A DNA stretch of 64,000 nucleotides from contig LR778135.1 in the NCBI GenBank assembly GCA_902810075.1, positions 1,984,001 to 2,048,000 of the forward strand, read 5' to 3'. This DNA is from Ruminococcaceae bacterium BL-6. Lineage in GTDB: Bacteria; Bacillota; Clostridia; Oscillospirales; Acutalibacteraceae. The translations under genes were made by a program, and so were the position numbers. Shown here piece by piece: positions 1-7,670 of this stretch (positions are counted from its first letter, which is position 1; every line of letters begins with the position of its first letter). The notes below the pieces were generated by a model. It was not told the DNA's origin. It searched no databases and saw nothing but the letters and a program-made list of their open reading frames with translations.

Positions 1-8
1 TCGTTCAT
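1..8 (-). CDS. 5' end of a gene leaving the window (divergent from IclR gene)
   Basis: A minus-strand ATG lies at 8-6, preceded by an AAGGAGAGG-type ribosome binding site (about 14-24), so a gene starts here and runs off the left edge after three codons. Nothing can be said of its product. Its upstream region is shared with the divergent IclR-family regulator and holds a probable operator, so it is a plausible regulatory target; genes next to IclR regulators are often sugar-acid or aromatic catabolism genes, but that is only a general expectation. Confidence 0.55.
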
Positions 9-26
9 GATGCACCTCTCCTTATT

Positions 27-52
27 GTTTCATATTGTGAAACTAAGTTTCA
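27..52. promoter_or_regulatory. Probable IclR-type operator
   Basis: Perfect inverted repeat GTTTCA-5-TGAAAC at 27-43, followed by another GTTTCA half-site at 47-52. It lies in the divergent intergenic region between an IclR-family gene and the gene leaving the left edge. GTTTCA/TGAAAC arms resemble operators known for KdgR-like IclR proteins. The assignment to this regulator is inference. Confidence 0.5.
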
Positions 53-307
53 TTTTCATCAATTTCATTATACCTTTTTTCCGTTGGAAGTCAACAGGAA
101 TTCCGTTTTTCCTCCAACGGATCTCCCCGCCGCGCGGGAAATCGTTGTTTTTCCCGGCCCGCTGTGATAAGATAATGCACAACGGAAAAAAATAGAAAAG
201 GCCCGGATCTTATTTGGATGAAACCCGGGCGATACGACTGCGAATCCGAAGCAAAGGCGGATTTTAAATCCAGGCAGGACATGCGGTCGGGAGGGAGACG
301 AACGTTT

Positions 308-1081
308 ATGCCGGAGAAAAACCCCGTTCAGTCCGCGGAACGCATTTTTGAAATTCTGGAAACGCTGGTGAAAAACGGAGCCATGGGCCTGACGGAGCTG
401 AGCGCGGGGCTCGGCCTGAACAAGAGCACCGTCCACCGCCTGCTGAACTCGCTTGCCGTCATGGGCTACGTCAGGCAGGACCCGGCCACCGGGAAATACC
501 TTTCCACGTTCAAGATCGTGGAGCTGGCCGGGCGGCTTCTGGGGAGGATCGACATCCTCTCCGTCGCCCACCGCCACCTGGAGGAGCTGATGAAGCAGAC
601 GCACGAGACCGTGCACTTCGTTCAGCGGGAGGGCTGCAACATTGTTTACATCGACAAGGTGGAATCGGAGGCAAACTCCATCCGCATGGTTTCGCACATC
701 GGCCTTCTGCAGCCGATGTTCTGCACGGCCGTGGGAAAGGCTATCCTCGCCGAGCTGCCGGATGAGGAGATCCGCTCCGTCTGGGAACGCAGCGGCGTGC
801 GCAAGCTGACCCCGAACACGATTGTGGATTTTGACGGGCTGATGCGCGAAATCGAAAAGATCCGCCGAAACGGCTATGCGCTGGACAACGAGGAAAACGA
901 AGTCGGGGTGCGCTGCATCGCGGCCAGCGTGCTGAACTTCAGCGGAAAGACCGACAACGCGTTCAGCATTTCCGCCCCCCTTTCCCGCATGTCGGACGGC
1001 AGGGTCAGGGAACTTTCCGCCCACGTCCTTGCGACAAAGCGGGCCATTTCCAGCGAGCTGGGCTACCGGGGCGCGCTGTGA
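308..1081 (+). CDS. IclR family transcriptional regulator
   Basis: A 257-residue protein, the usual IclR length. Residues about 12-60 form the winged helix-turn-helix (recognition region GLNKSTVHRLLNSLA); residues about 80-250 match the IclR effector domain (CTAVGKAILAELP; DNEENEVGVRCIAA). I chose the ATG at 308 because it follows a GGGAGGGAG stretch and begins right before the conserved N-terminus; an in-frame ATG at 218 would add 30 residues of poor sequence. It probably represses or activates the divergent gene at the left edge through the GTTTCA/TGAAAC repeat. The ligand cannot be told from sequence. Confidence 0.9.
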   Translation: MPEKNPVQSAERIFEILETLVKNGAMGLTELSAGLGLNKSTVHRLLNSLAVMGYVRQDPATGKYLSTFKIVELAGRLLGRIDILSVAHRHLEELMKQTHETVHFVQREGCNIVYIDKVESEANSIRMVSHIGLLQPMFCTAVGKAILAELPDEEIRSVWERSGVRKLTPNTIVDFDGLMREIEKIRRNGYALDNEENEVGVRCIAASVLNFSGKTDNAFSISAPLSRMSDGRVRELSAHVLATKRAISSELGYRGAL

Positions 1082-1110
1082 GCAATCCGGAAAAGGGCGG
1101 CGCGTCTTTG

Positions 1111-1152
1111 TTCCCCCGGGGCCGGGGCGGTTCCCCGGGAAGGAAGTTTTTT
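1111..1152 (+). terminator. Possible terminator after the IclR gene
   Basis: TTCCC(CC)GGGG pairs with CCCCGGGAA across an 11-nt loop, with a bulge, and a short T-run follows at 1147-1152. It separates the IclR gene from the aspS promoter. The bulge and the distance to the T-run make it imperfect. Confidence 0.4.
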
Positions 1153-1172
1153 GCAAAAGCCGGCGGCTTTTA

Positions 1173-1201
1173 TTGAAACAGCCGGTGTTTGATGATATAA
1201 T
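1173..1201 (+). promoter_or_regulatory. Sigma-A promoter of aspS-gatCAB
   Basis: TTGAAA at 1173-1178 and TATAAT at 1196-1201, spacing 17. It sits about 50 bases before the aspS start. The leader is too short for a T-box. Confidence 0.8.
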
Positions 1202-1249
1202 TATTTGTATTATTTGTGAATTTGTGCAGACGAAAGGATTAGTTGGAAT

Positions 1250-3001
1250 ATGATTTGCGCCAATCAATATCATACCCGCCTTTGCGGAAAAGTAAGCGAA
1301 AACGATATCGGCAAGACGGTGCGTGTCGCCGGCTGGGTCGAAAATATCCGGGATCACGGCGGCGTGCAGTTTCTGGACGTGCGCGACCATTACGGGGTCG
1401 TGCAGGTCGTCGTCCACGACGAGGAGATGCTTCGCGACGTGTCCAGGGAATGCACCGTCAGCGTGGAGGGCACCGTCACCCTGCGGGATGAGGACACCAT
1501 CAACCCGAAGCTCGCCACCGGCACGGTGGAGATCAAGACGAAAACCCTGACCGTGCTGGGCCGCGTCTATTATCCCCTGCCGTTCGAGGTTGCGGCATCC
1601 ACCGAGACAAAAGAGGATGTCCGCCTGAAATATCGTTTTCTCGACCTGCGAAACCCGAAGGTCCACCAGAATATTGTATTGCGCTCCCGGATCATTTCCT
1701 TCCTGCGCCGGAAAATGACGGAGATGGGATTTCTGGAAATCCAGACGCCGATCCTTTCCACCTCTTCCCCCGAAGGCGCGCGCGACTACCTGATCCCGAG
1801 CCGGAAGCACCACGGAAAATTCTACGCGCTTCCCCAGGCGCCGCAGATCTTCAAGCAGCTTCTGATGATTTCGGGCTTCGACCGCTATTTTCAGATCGCC
1901 CCCTGCTTCCGCGACGAGGACGCGCGGGCAGACCGCTCGCCGGGGGAGTTTTACCAGCTCGATTTTGAAATGGCTTTCGCCACCCAGGAGGATGTCTTTT
2001 CCATTGCGGAGGAGGTGCTGACTGCGGTGTTCACGGAGTTTTCCGACAAAAAGGTCTCCCCCGCCCCGTTCGTGCGCATCCCGTATGAAGAATCCATGCT
2101 GAAATACGGCACGGACAAGCCCGACCTGCGCAACCCGCTCGGGATCATCGACATCAGCGACCTGTTCCGCGACAGCGCGTTCGCCCCGTTCCGGAACAAG
2201 ACGGTGCGCGCGATCAACGTGCCGGGCTGCACGGCCCAGCCGAAGAGCTTCTTTGAAAACATGCTGAAATTCGCCACGGGCATCGGCATGAAGGGCCTGG
2301 GCTACATCAGCGTCGTCGGCGACGGCGAATACAAGGGGCCGATCAACAAATTCCTGACCGAGGAGAGCCGGGCTGAGCTGATCCGCCGCGCGGGGCTGAA
2401 AACGGGCGACGTGATCTTTTTTATCGCCGACGAAAAGGATACGGCGCCGAAGCTCGCCGGGCAGATCCGCACCGAGCTCGCCGCACGCCTGAACCTGATC
2501 GACGAGGATTCCTTCCGGATGTGCTTCATCGTCGACTTCCCGATGTACGAGATCGACGAGGAAACCGGGAATTATATTTTTACCCACAACCCGTTTTCCA
2601 TGCCCCAGGGCGGCATGGATGCCCTGCTGAACAAGAAGCCGGAAGAGATCCTGGCCTATCAGTACGACATCGTGTGCAACGGCGTGGAGCTTTCGTCCGG
2701 CGCGGTGCGGAACCACGACCCCGAGATCATGGTGAAGGCCTTTGAGATCGCGGGGTACACGGAGCGGGACATCCAGGAAAAATTCACGGCTCTTTACAAC
2801 GCGTTCCATTACGGGGCCCCGCCGCACGCGGGCATGGCCCCGGGCGTGGACCGGATGGTGATGCTGCTCACCGGCGAGCAGAACATCCGCGAGGTGATCG
2901 CGTTCCCGATGAACAGCAACGCCCAGGACATGCTGCTCGGCGCGCCGACGGAGGTCACGGAGCAGCAGCTCAGGGAAGCCCACATCAAGATCAGAAAATA
3001 A
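1250..3001 (+). CDS. aspS: Aspartyl-tRNA synthetase
   Basis: A 583-residue class IIb synthetase that charges tRNA-Asp. Order: N-terminal OB-fold anticodon-binding domain (about 1-110), catalytic core with motif 2 FRDEDARADRSPGEFYQLDF near residues 217-236, bacterial GAD insertion (about 300-430), and motif 3 GMAPGVDRMVMLLTG near the C-terminus. His36 in RDHGG aligns with the His that marks non-discriminating bacterial AspRS (Leu in E. coli), which fits the gatCAB genes directly downstream: together they could make Asn-tRNA(Asn) by misacylation and amidation. Whether it is truly non-discriminating is inference. ATG at 1250 follows AAAGGAT. First gene of an operon with gatC, gatA, gatB. Confidence 0.97.
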   Translation: MICANQYHTRLCGKVSENDIGKTVRVAGWVENIRDHGGVQFLDVRDHYGVVQVVVHDEEMLRDVSRECTVSVEGTVTLRDEDTINPKLATGTVEIKTKTLTVLGRVYYPLPFEVAASTETKEDVRLKYRFLDLRNPKVHQNIVLRSRIISFLRRKMTEMGFLEIQTPILSTSSPEGARDYLIPSRKHHGKFYALPQAPQIFKQLLMISGFDRYFQIAPCFRDEDARADRSPGEFYQLDFEMAFATQEDVFSIAEEVLTAVFTEFSDKKVSPAPFVRIPYEESMLKYGTDKPDLRNPLGIIDISDLFRDSAFAPFRNKTVRAINVPGCTAQPKSFFENMLKFATGIGMKGLGYISVVGDGEYKGPINKFLTEESRAELIRRAGLKTGDVIFFIADEKDTAPKLAGQIRTELAARLNLIDEDSFRMCFIVDFPMYEIDEETGNYIFTHNPFSMPQGGMDALLNKKPEEILAYQYDIVCNGVELSSGAVRNHDPEIMVKAFEIAGYTERDIQEKFTALYNAFHYGAPPHAGMAPGVDRMVMLLTGEQNIREVIAFPMNSNAQDMLLGAPTEVTEQQLREAHIKIRK

Positions 3002-3026
3002 ACAAGGCAAAGGAGGCGTTTCCGGC

Positions 3027-3305
3027 ATGGTAACGCATGAAGAAGTGCTGAAAATCGCACAGCTCGCCAAGCTTTCCATCCGCGAGGATGAGCTTGACAC
3101 ACTGACAAAGGACATGGACGATATTATTCGATTTGCCGACACCATCAATCAGGTGAGTGCGGAAGCCTCCGGTTTTGATAATATCAATCATCTGGAAAAT
3201 GTATTCCGCGAGGATACGGTGATCCCATCCCTGCCCCGCGAGGAAATCCTGAAAAACGCCGAATGTCAGGAAGACGGCTATTTTCTGGTAAAAAAGAGAG
3301 GATAA
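3027..3305 (+). CDS. gatC: Asp-tRNA(Asn)/Glu-tRNA(Gln) amidotransferase subunit C
   Basis: A 92-residue protein matching GatC in size and pattern: N-terminal helices with LKIAQLAKLSI, then TKDMDDIIRFADTINQV, and a C-terminal extended part with the usual LREDTV-like stretch (VFREDTVIPSLPREEIL). GatC clamps GatA to GatB. It begins 25 bases after aspS behind a perfect AGGAGG (3011-3016) and is followed 13 bases later by gatA, so aspS-gatC-gatA-gatB read as one unit. Confidence 0.95.
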   Translation: MVTHEEVLKIAQLAKLSIREDELDTLTKDMDDIIRFADTINQVSAEASGFDNINHLENVFREDTVIPSLPREEILKNAECQEDGYFLVKKRG

Positions 3306-3318
3306 GGCGGGTGCATTC

Positions 3319-4788
3319 ATGGAAACCGGTTTTGGAAAGATCAAAAAGCTGTCCGGCCTGCTCCGGCGCGGGGAAATCTCCTGCGCGGAGCTGACCCAAA
3401 AATATCTGGACGCCGCCGCGGCGGACAACCCCGTCCTGAACGCGTATGTCCGGACGACGGGCGAGCTTGCCCTGAAGACGGCGCGCCGGGTGGATGAAAA
3501 GCTGGCGCGCGGCGAGAAGCTCCTTCCGCTGGAAGGGATCCCGATGACGCTGAAGGACAACATTTCGACCAAGGGGATCGAAACCACCTGCTGCTCGAAG
3601 ATCCTTGCGGGCTACCGCCCCATTTACGACGCGGCCGTGTGGGAGCTCCTGCAGGAGCAAAACGCCGTGCTGCTTGGGAAGACGAACATGGACGAGTTCG
3701 CGATGGGCTCCTCGTGCGAGACCTCTTGCTACGGCGGCGCCCTGAACCCCCACAATTTAAAGCATGTCGCGGGCGGAAGCTCGGGCGGCGTCGCGGCTGC
3801 CGTGAGCGGCAACCTCGCCGTTTACGGGCTCGGCTCCGACACGGGCGGCTCCATCCGTCAGCCCGCCAGCTTCTGCGGCATCGTCGGCCTGAAGCCGACC
3901 TACGGCGCCGTTTCGCGCTACGGCCTGATCGCCTATGCCTCCAGCCTGGACCAGATCGGGCCGATCACGACGTCGGTCGAGGATGCGGCGCTGGTCTACG
4001 ACGCCATTTCGCGCCGCGACGAGCGCGACTCCACCTCCCGCGGGAGCGGCGCCCCCACGGCCGATTCGCTCGGAAAGGAAATCAAGGGCATGAAGATCGG
4101 GATCGCGCGGGAATATTTCGACGGCATCCGCGGGGATGTGAAGGCCGCGCTGGAAAACGCCGTGAAGGTTTTCGAATCCCTCGGCGCGGAAATCGTCCGT
4201 TTCGACATGCCGCAGCTCAAATACGCACTGCCCGTCTACTACATTCTCGCCTGCGCGGAGGCTTCCTCCAACCTGGGGCGGTACGACGGGATCCGTTACG
4301 GCTACAAGACGGAACGCTACCGCGACACAAACGAGATGATCTGCAAGACCCGCAGCGAAGGGTTCGGCGACGAGGTCAAGCGCCGGATCCTTCTGGGCAC
4401 CTATGTTCTGAGCGCCGGGTACTACGACGCCTATTACAAAAAGGCGCAGAACCTGCGCGGCACGATCGTGCGGACGTTCCAGGACGCGTTCGAACACTGC
4501 GACGTCATGCTGGCGCCCACCGTGCCGGTGACCGCCTTTGAGCGGAACTTCACCTCGCTCGACAAAATTGAGACCTATCTGACCGATATCTGCACCGTGC
4601 CGGTGAACATCGCGGGGCTGCCCGCCGTTTCGGTGCCCTGCGGCTTCGACGGGAAGGGGCTTCCGATCGGCATGCAGCTGATCGGGAACACCTTCCGCGA
4701 GGCCGCGATTCTGAACGCCGCCTATCAGTTTGAGGGCGCGACGAGAAAGACCGCGTTCCGTGCGGCGGAAATGGGGGTCAGGCTATGA
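3319..4788 (+). CDS. gatA: Asp-tRNA(Asn)/Glu-tRNA(Gln) amidotransferase subunit A
   Basis: A 489-residue amidase-signature enzyme that releases ammonia from glutamine for transamidation of misacylated tRNA. The catalytic Lys-cisSer-Ser triad is visible as Lys79 (MTLKDN), Ser154 (AGGSSGG) and Ser178 (DTGGSIR), the same numbering I recall for characterised GatA proteins. Length is typical. The stop overlaps the gatB start by 4 bases (ATGA), indicating translational coupling. Confidence 0.97.
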   Translation: METGFGKIKKLSGLLRRGEISCAELTQKYLDAAAADNPVLNAYVRTTGELALKTARRVDEKLARGEKLLPLEGIPMTLKDNISTKGIETTCCSKILAGYRPIYDAAVWELLQEQNAVLLGKTNMDEFAMGSSCETSCYGGALNPHNLKHVAGGSSGGVAAAVSGNLAVYGLGSDTGGSIRQPASFCGIVGLKPTYGAVSRYGLIAYASSLDQIGPITTSVEDAALVYDAISRRDERDSTSRGSGAPTADSLGKEIKGMKIGIAREYFDGIRGDVKAALENAVKVFESLGAEIVRFDMPQLKYALPVYYILACAEASSNLGRYDGIRYGYKTERYRDTNEMICKTRSEGFGDEVKRRILLGTYVLSAGYYDAYYKKAQNLRGTIVRTFQDAFEHCDVMLAPTVPVTAFERNFTSLDKIETYLTDICTVPVNIAGLPAVSVPCGFDGKGLPIGMQLIGNTFREAAILNAAYQFEGATRKTAFRAAEMGVRL

Positions 4789-6206
4789 AATACGAACTGG
4801 TATCCGGGCTGGAAACCCATGTGGAGCTTTCCACCAAAACAAAAATTTTCTGCGGCTGCACCACCGAATTCGGCGGGGAGCCGAACACCCACTGCTGCCC
4901 CGTTTGCATCGGCCTGCCGGGCACGCTGCCCCGCCTGAACAAAAAGGTGGTCGAATACGCGATCATGGCCGGGCTCGCCACCAACTGCGAGATCGCGAAT
5001 ATCTCGAAGATGGACCGCAAAAACTACTGCTACCCCGACCTGCCGAAGGCCTACCAGATCTCGCAGTACGACATGCCGCTCTGCAAAAACGGGTATATCC
5101 CGCTTTCCAACGGGCGCAGGATCGGCATCACGCGCATCCACATCGAGGAGGACGCGGGGAAGCTCGTGCATCAGGATGGAAACACGTTCGTCGACTACAA
5201 CCGCGGCGGCGTTCCGCTGATCGAGATCGTCTCCGAGCCCGACATCCGCAGCATCGACGAGGCGCGCGAATATGTGGAGAAGCTTCAGCTCATCATGAGA
5301 TACATCGGCGTTTCCGACTGCAAAATGCAGGAGGGCTCCATGCGCTGCGACGTGAATATCTCCGTGCGCCCGGCCGGCACCGAGGAGCTGGGGACGAGGA
5401 CCGAGATCAAAAACATGAACTCCATCTCCTATATGACAAAGGCCATGGAATACGAGCTGGACCGCCAGATCGACATTCTGGAAAGCGGCGGAAAGGTGGA
5501 GCAGGAAACCCTGCGCTACAATGAGACGGAGAACACGACCTCGAGCATGCGCGGAAAGGAAGACGCGCACGACTACCGGTATTTCCGGGACCCCGACCTC
5601 GTCACGATCCACGTCGGCGACGAGGAGATCGAGCGCATCCGCGCCCTTCTTCCCGAACTGCCGGACAGGAAGCGCGAACGCTACCGCAGCGAGCTGAACC
5701 TGCCGGAAGCGGATATCCAGCTTCTGACGAAATACCGCAGCATCGCGGAATATTTTGAGGCCGCGTGCGAAGGCGTGAAAAGGCCCACGGTCGTCGCCAA
5801 CTGCATCATCGGCCAGATCTTCCGCAGGCTGGAAAACGACGACGCGAAGGAGAAATTCGAGATTCCGGTCTCCCCTTCCGACCTGAGGGATCTGGTTCTT
5901 CTGCTGGATAGCGGAAAAATCAAAATGAACCTTCTGAAATCGACGCTCGAAAAAATGCTGGACACCGGAAAACCGGCGAGCGAGCTGATCAGCGAAAAGG
6001 ACCTTGGCGGAGTGGACGAAGCGGCGCTGAAAGAGCTGTGCGGGCAGTCGATCGCCGCAAACCCGAACGCCGTTCAGGATTACCGCTCCGGCAAGGAAAA
6101 GGCGCTCAAGGCCCTGCTCGGCCATGTGATGAAGGCGACGCGCGGGCGCGCGGACGCGCAGCAGGCGGAAAAAATGCTGATCGAGCTGATCCGGAAGCTG
6201 CCGTAA
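4785..6206 (+). CDS. gatB: Asp-tRNA(Asn)/Glu-tRNA(Gln) amidotransferase subunit B
   Basis: A 473-residue GatB, the kinase/transamidase subunit that activates the carboxyl of tRNA-bound Asp or Glu. Seen: N-terminal GLETHVELSTKTKIFCGC and CCPVC (Zn-type cysteines), the GatB signature YCYPDLPKAYQISQYD, RGGVPLIEIVSEPD, the YDKQR-like helical linker and the C-terminal YqeY/GatB domain ending LGHVMKATRGRADAQ. Overlaps gatA by 4 bases. It is probably co-transcribed with the small GNAT gene 51 bases downstream. Confidence 0.97.
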   Translation: MKYELVSGLETHVELSTKTKIFCGCTTEFGGEPNTHCCPVCIGLPGTLPRLNKKVVEYAIMAGLATNCEIANISKMDRKNYCYPDLPKAYQISQYDMPLCKNGYIPLSNGRRIGITRIHIEEDAGKLVHQDGNTFVDYNRGGVPLIEIVSEPDIRSIDEAREYVEKLQLIMRYIGVSDCKMQEGSMRCDVNISVRPAGTEELGTRTEIKNMNSISYMTKAMEYELDRQIDILESGGKVEQETLRYNETENTTSSMRGKEDAHDYRYFRDPDLVTIHVGDEEIERIRALLPELPDRKRERYRSELNLPEADIQLLTKYRSIAEYFEAACEGVKRPTVVANCIIGQIFRRLENDDAKEKFEIPVSPSDLRDLVLLLDSGKIKMNLLKSTLEKMLDTGKPASELISEKDLGGVDEAALKELCGQSIAANPNAVQDYRSGKEKALKALLGHVMKATRGRADAQQAEKMLIELIRKLP

Positions 6207-6257
6207 GGCAAAAGGATCCGGCCCTTTTCAGCCTTAAAAAAGAACGGAGGAAATCCT

Positions 6258-6554
6258 GTGGACTTCATCAAAGAAGACAACCGCATCTATTCTCTGGATG
6301 AAAACGGGAAGCTGGTCGCGGAGATCACTTTCCCGAATCTTTCGGACACGGCGGTCAACATCGACCACACGTTTGTGGACGACAGCCTGCGCGGCCGGGG
6401 CGTCGCCGCAAAGCTCGTTCTGGCCGCCGCCGAAACCATACGCGCCCGGAAGAAAAAAGCGGTCGTCACCTGCCCCTACGCGGTGAAATGGTTTCAAAAA
6501 AATCAAGATTTTTCGGATATCCTCGAAAAGACAGATATTCCCACCCATAATTGA
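6258..6554 (+). CDS. Small GNAT-fold N-acetyltransferase (YjdJ-like)
   Basis: A 98-residue protein with a GTG start behind GGAGG (6245-6249). The core matches the short GNAT family of the YjdJ/CG type: an acyl-CoA loop VDDSLRGRGVAAKLV (about residues 39-53) followed by a helix rich in Ala and Lys and a C-terminal TCPYAVKWFQKN. These small proteins acetylate unknown amines. It lies 51 bases after gatB and may be the last gene of that operon, although the link to tRNA charging is only positional. Confidence 0.85.
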   Translation: MDFIKEDNRIYSLDENGKLVAEITFPNLSDTAVNIDHTFVDDSLRGRGVAAKLVLAAAETIRARKKKAVVTCPYAVKWFQKNQDFSDILEKTDIPTHN

Positions 6555-6621
6555 ACTTTTTCTGCACAACCTAGGATCGAGGCACTCAATCAAACAAAAT
6601 CCGCCAGAAGGTTTTCTCCGT

Positions 6622-6861
6622 ATGTACCTGCCTACGGGCCGGATACAACGGATGATCTCCACAAATCAGATGCGTAATTGGTACGAAAGTACCGATATCA
6701 TTCTTTGGGATGATAATCGCAGAAGAATTGCTGGAGTCGCCGGTTGCGGATTTTATGAGGAAGCCTCAAATCCGTTGACCGGATCAAAAGGGAAGCCCCC
6801 TGATTTCGGAAAAAACGGATGCTGCTTTTCATCTTTGAAAAAAAGAATAGAAAGCAAATAA
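6622..6861 (+). CDS. Hypothetical small protein, doubtful
   Basis: 79 codons from an ATG preceded by AGAAGG, ending just before a strong terminator hairpin. I do not recognise the protein. It has no signal peptide or membrane segment and uses more A/T-ending and rare codons than its neighbours. The position before a terminator is the only argument in its favour; it may equally be a remnant or a chance frame. Confidence 0.25.
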   Translation: MYLPTGRIQRMISTNQMRNWYESTDIILWDDNRRRIAGVAGCGFYEEASNPLTGSKGKPPDFGKNGCCFSSLKKRIESK

Positions 6862-6862
6862 G

Positions 6863-6900
6863 GGAGAAAGGCCTTTATGGTCTTTCTCCTGATTTTATTC
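6863..6900 (+). terminator. Rho-independent terminator
   Basis: Eleven-pair stem (6863-6873 with 6879-6889, one G-U pair), loop TTTAT, followed by TGATTTTATT. It would end transcription from the gatB-GNAT direction or from the doubtful ORF at 6622. Confidence 0.75.
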
Positions 6901-6944
6901 TCCCCTGTTTTTCCGCCTTTCTGCCCGCGCACGGCCGAAAAAAA

Positions 6945-7122
6945 GCAAAAAAAGCCGCCCCTGGCCAGGGACGGCTATAGGAGAGAGAAATGAAGCAAAC
7001 AATTTATGAAAAATCCTCTCTTGTGAGGAGCTTGCTGTTAGTCTGCCAGCCTGCGGTTCGGTATTCCGTCCTTCCACAGGCTTACGCGGCAGTATTTTTT
7101 TTTGATTTCCTTGATTGGAACA
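6945..7122 (-). ncRNA. Candidate structured small RNA (minus strand)
   Basis: On the minus strand a -10-like TATACT (7134-7129) precedes about 180 bases with three hairpins: CTGCC..GCCTG with CAGGC.GGCAG (7095-7046 region), AGCAAGC with GTTTGCT enclosing a TCCTC/GAGGA hairpin (about 7039-6993), and a 12-pair stem AGCCG(T)CCCTGG with CCAGGG(G)CGGCT followed by a T-run (6976-6945), a good terminator. No coding gene lies downstream in that direction, so a trans-acting RNA is more likely than a riboswitch. I cannot assign it to a known family. A convincing -35 is missing. The same DNA carries a small plus-strand ORF (6990-7130), so the strand assignment is uncertain. Confidence 0.4.
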
Positions 7123-7130
7123 GTTCTTAG
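6990..7130 (+). CDS. Possible 46-residue small protein
   Basis: An ATG at 6990 follows GGAGAGAG at correct spacing and opens 46 codons ending TAG at 7128-7130. The product begins MKQTIYEKSSLVRSLLLV and ends DFLDWNSS; it is hydrophobic in part but has no recognised family. It lies antisense to a candidate RNA with strong hairpins, so either the ORF or the RNA may be the real feature. The FFF stretch is encoded by the T-run after the CTGCC/GGCAG hairpin. Confidence 0.3.
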   Translation: MKQTIYEKSSLVRSLLLVCQPAVRYSVLPQAYAAVFFFDFLDWNSS

Positions 7131-7239
7131 TATAAGGTAAGAATATGGAAGAAGCATGAAAGAAATATCAATATTTTAAAAAGGATATATGAATAAATTA
7201 CGAATGGACGAAGGCCCCCGGAAGAAAAAAGAACCGATC

Positions 7240-7290
7240 CCGTCAAAATACCGCGCGGAAGAAAACGGGAGGCGGCGTTTTGACGGATGC
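7240..7290 (-). terminator. Possible terminator after the DUF4491 gene
   Basis: CCGTCAAAA (7240-7248) pairs with TTTTGACGG (7278-7286); on the minus strand the stem is followed within about 8 bases by TTCTTTTTT. It lies just beyond the DUF4491 stop codon. Confidence 0.4.
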
Positions 7291-7296
7291 CGGAAA

Positions 7297-7635
7297 TCAT
7301 CCCTTTTTCTCCTTGGAATTTTCTTTTTCCTTCCGGTTTGGATTTTCCGGGAACCAGCCTTTTTTCACTCGCTGCTCCTGCTCGAAAAGCTCCCGGATGC
7401 CCCACAGCAGGGAAAAACCGAGCACCGAAAGCAGCGCCGAAAGGACGCTGCTTTCCGCCAGAACCGACAGGAAGATGCAGAGCGCCCCCGAAGCCAGAAA
7501 AAGCGGCCAGATCTGTCTGCCGAAATAATATTCCGCCTTGATTACGACCGGATGCAGGATTCCGATCAGAAAAAACGCGCCGAGCCCGATGACGATCCCG
7601 GTAAAATTCGAGGCCTCCCCGGAAAGGATTTTCAT
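7297..7635 (-). CDS. DUF4491 family membrane protein
   Basis: A 112-residue protein with three predicted membrane helices (about residues 10-30, 42-58, 63-80). The pattern NFTGIVIGLGAFFLIGILHP, EYYFG, LSVLGFSLLWGIRELFEQ and RVKKGWFP matches DUF4491, a family of unknown function common in gut Firmicutes and Bacteroidetes. I chose the ATG at 7635, behind AGGGGGAGA; a longer reading to 7680 would run into the upstream acetyltransferase gene. It follows that gene by 35 bases and is probably co-transcribed with it. Confidence 0.85.
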   Translation of the reverse strand: MKILSGEASNFTGIVIGLGAFFLIGILHPVVIKAEYYFGRQIWPLFLASGALCIFLSVLAESSVLSALLSVLGFSLLWGIRELFEQEQRVKKGWFPENPNRKEKENSKEKKG

Positions 7636-7670
7636 GCTTTCTCCCCCTTTGAAATCAGATGGAACAGATT

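Larger units (their letters stand above)
6555..6989. other. AT-richer intergenic stretch
   Basis: About 430 bases between the GNAT gene and the small ORF at 6990. It holds one weak ORF (6622-6861), a clear plus-strand terminator (6863-6900) and a minus-strand terminator (6945-6976). Codon choice in the weak ORF (AGA, ATA, AAT) is unlike the neighbours, so it may be decayed or recently acquired DNA. Confidence 0.5.

Noticed and set aside
1202..1249. T-box before aspS
   Set aside because: The leader from the promoter is under 50 bases, too short for a T-box, and no T-box core is visible.
68..3148. Minus-strand 1026-codon open frame opposite iclR-aspS
   Set aside because: It is the mirror of GC-rich coding sequence; the product is low-complexity His/Arg/Gly-rich without domains, and the plus strand carries complete known genes.
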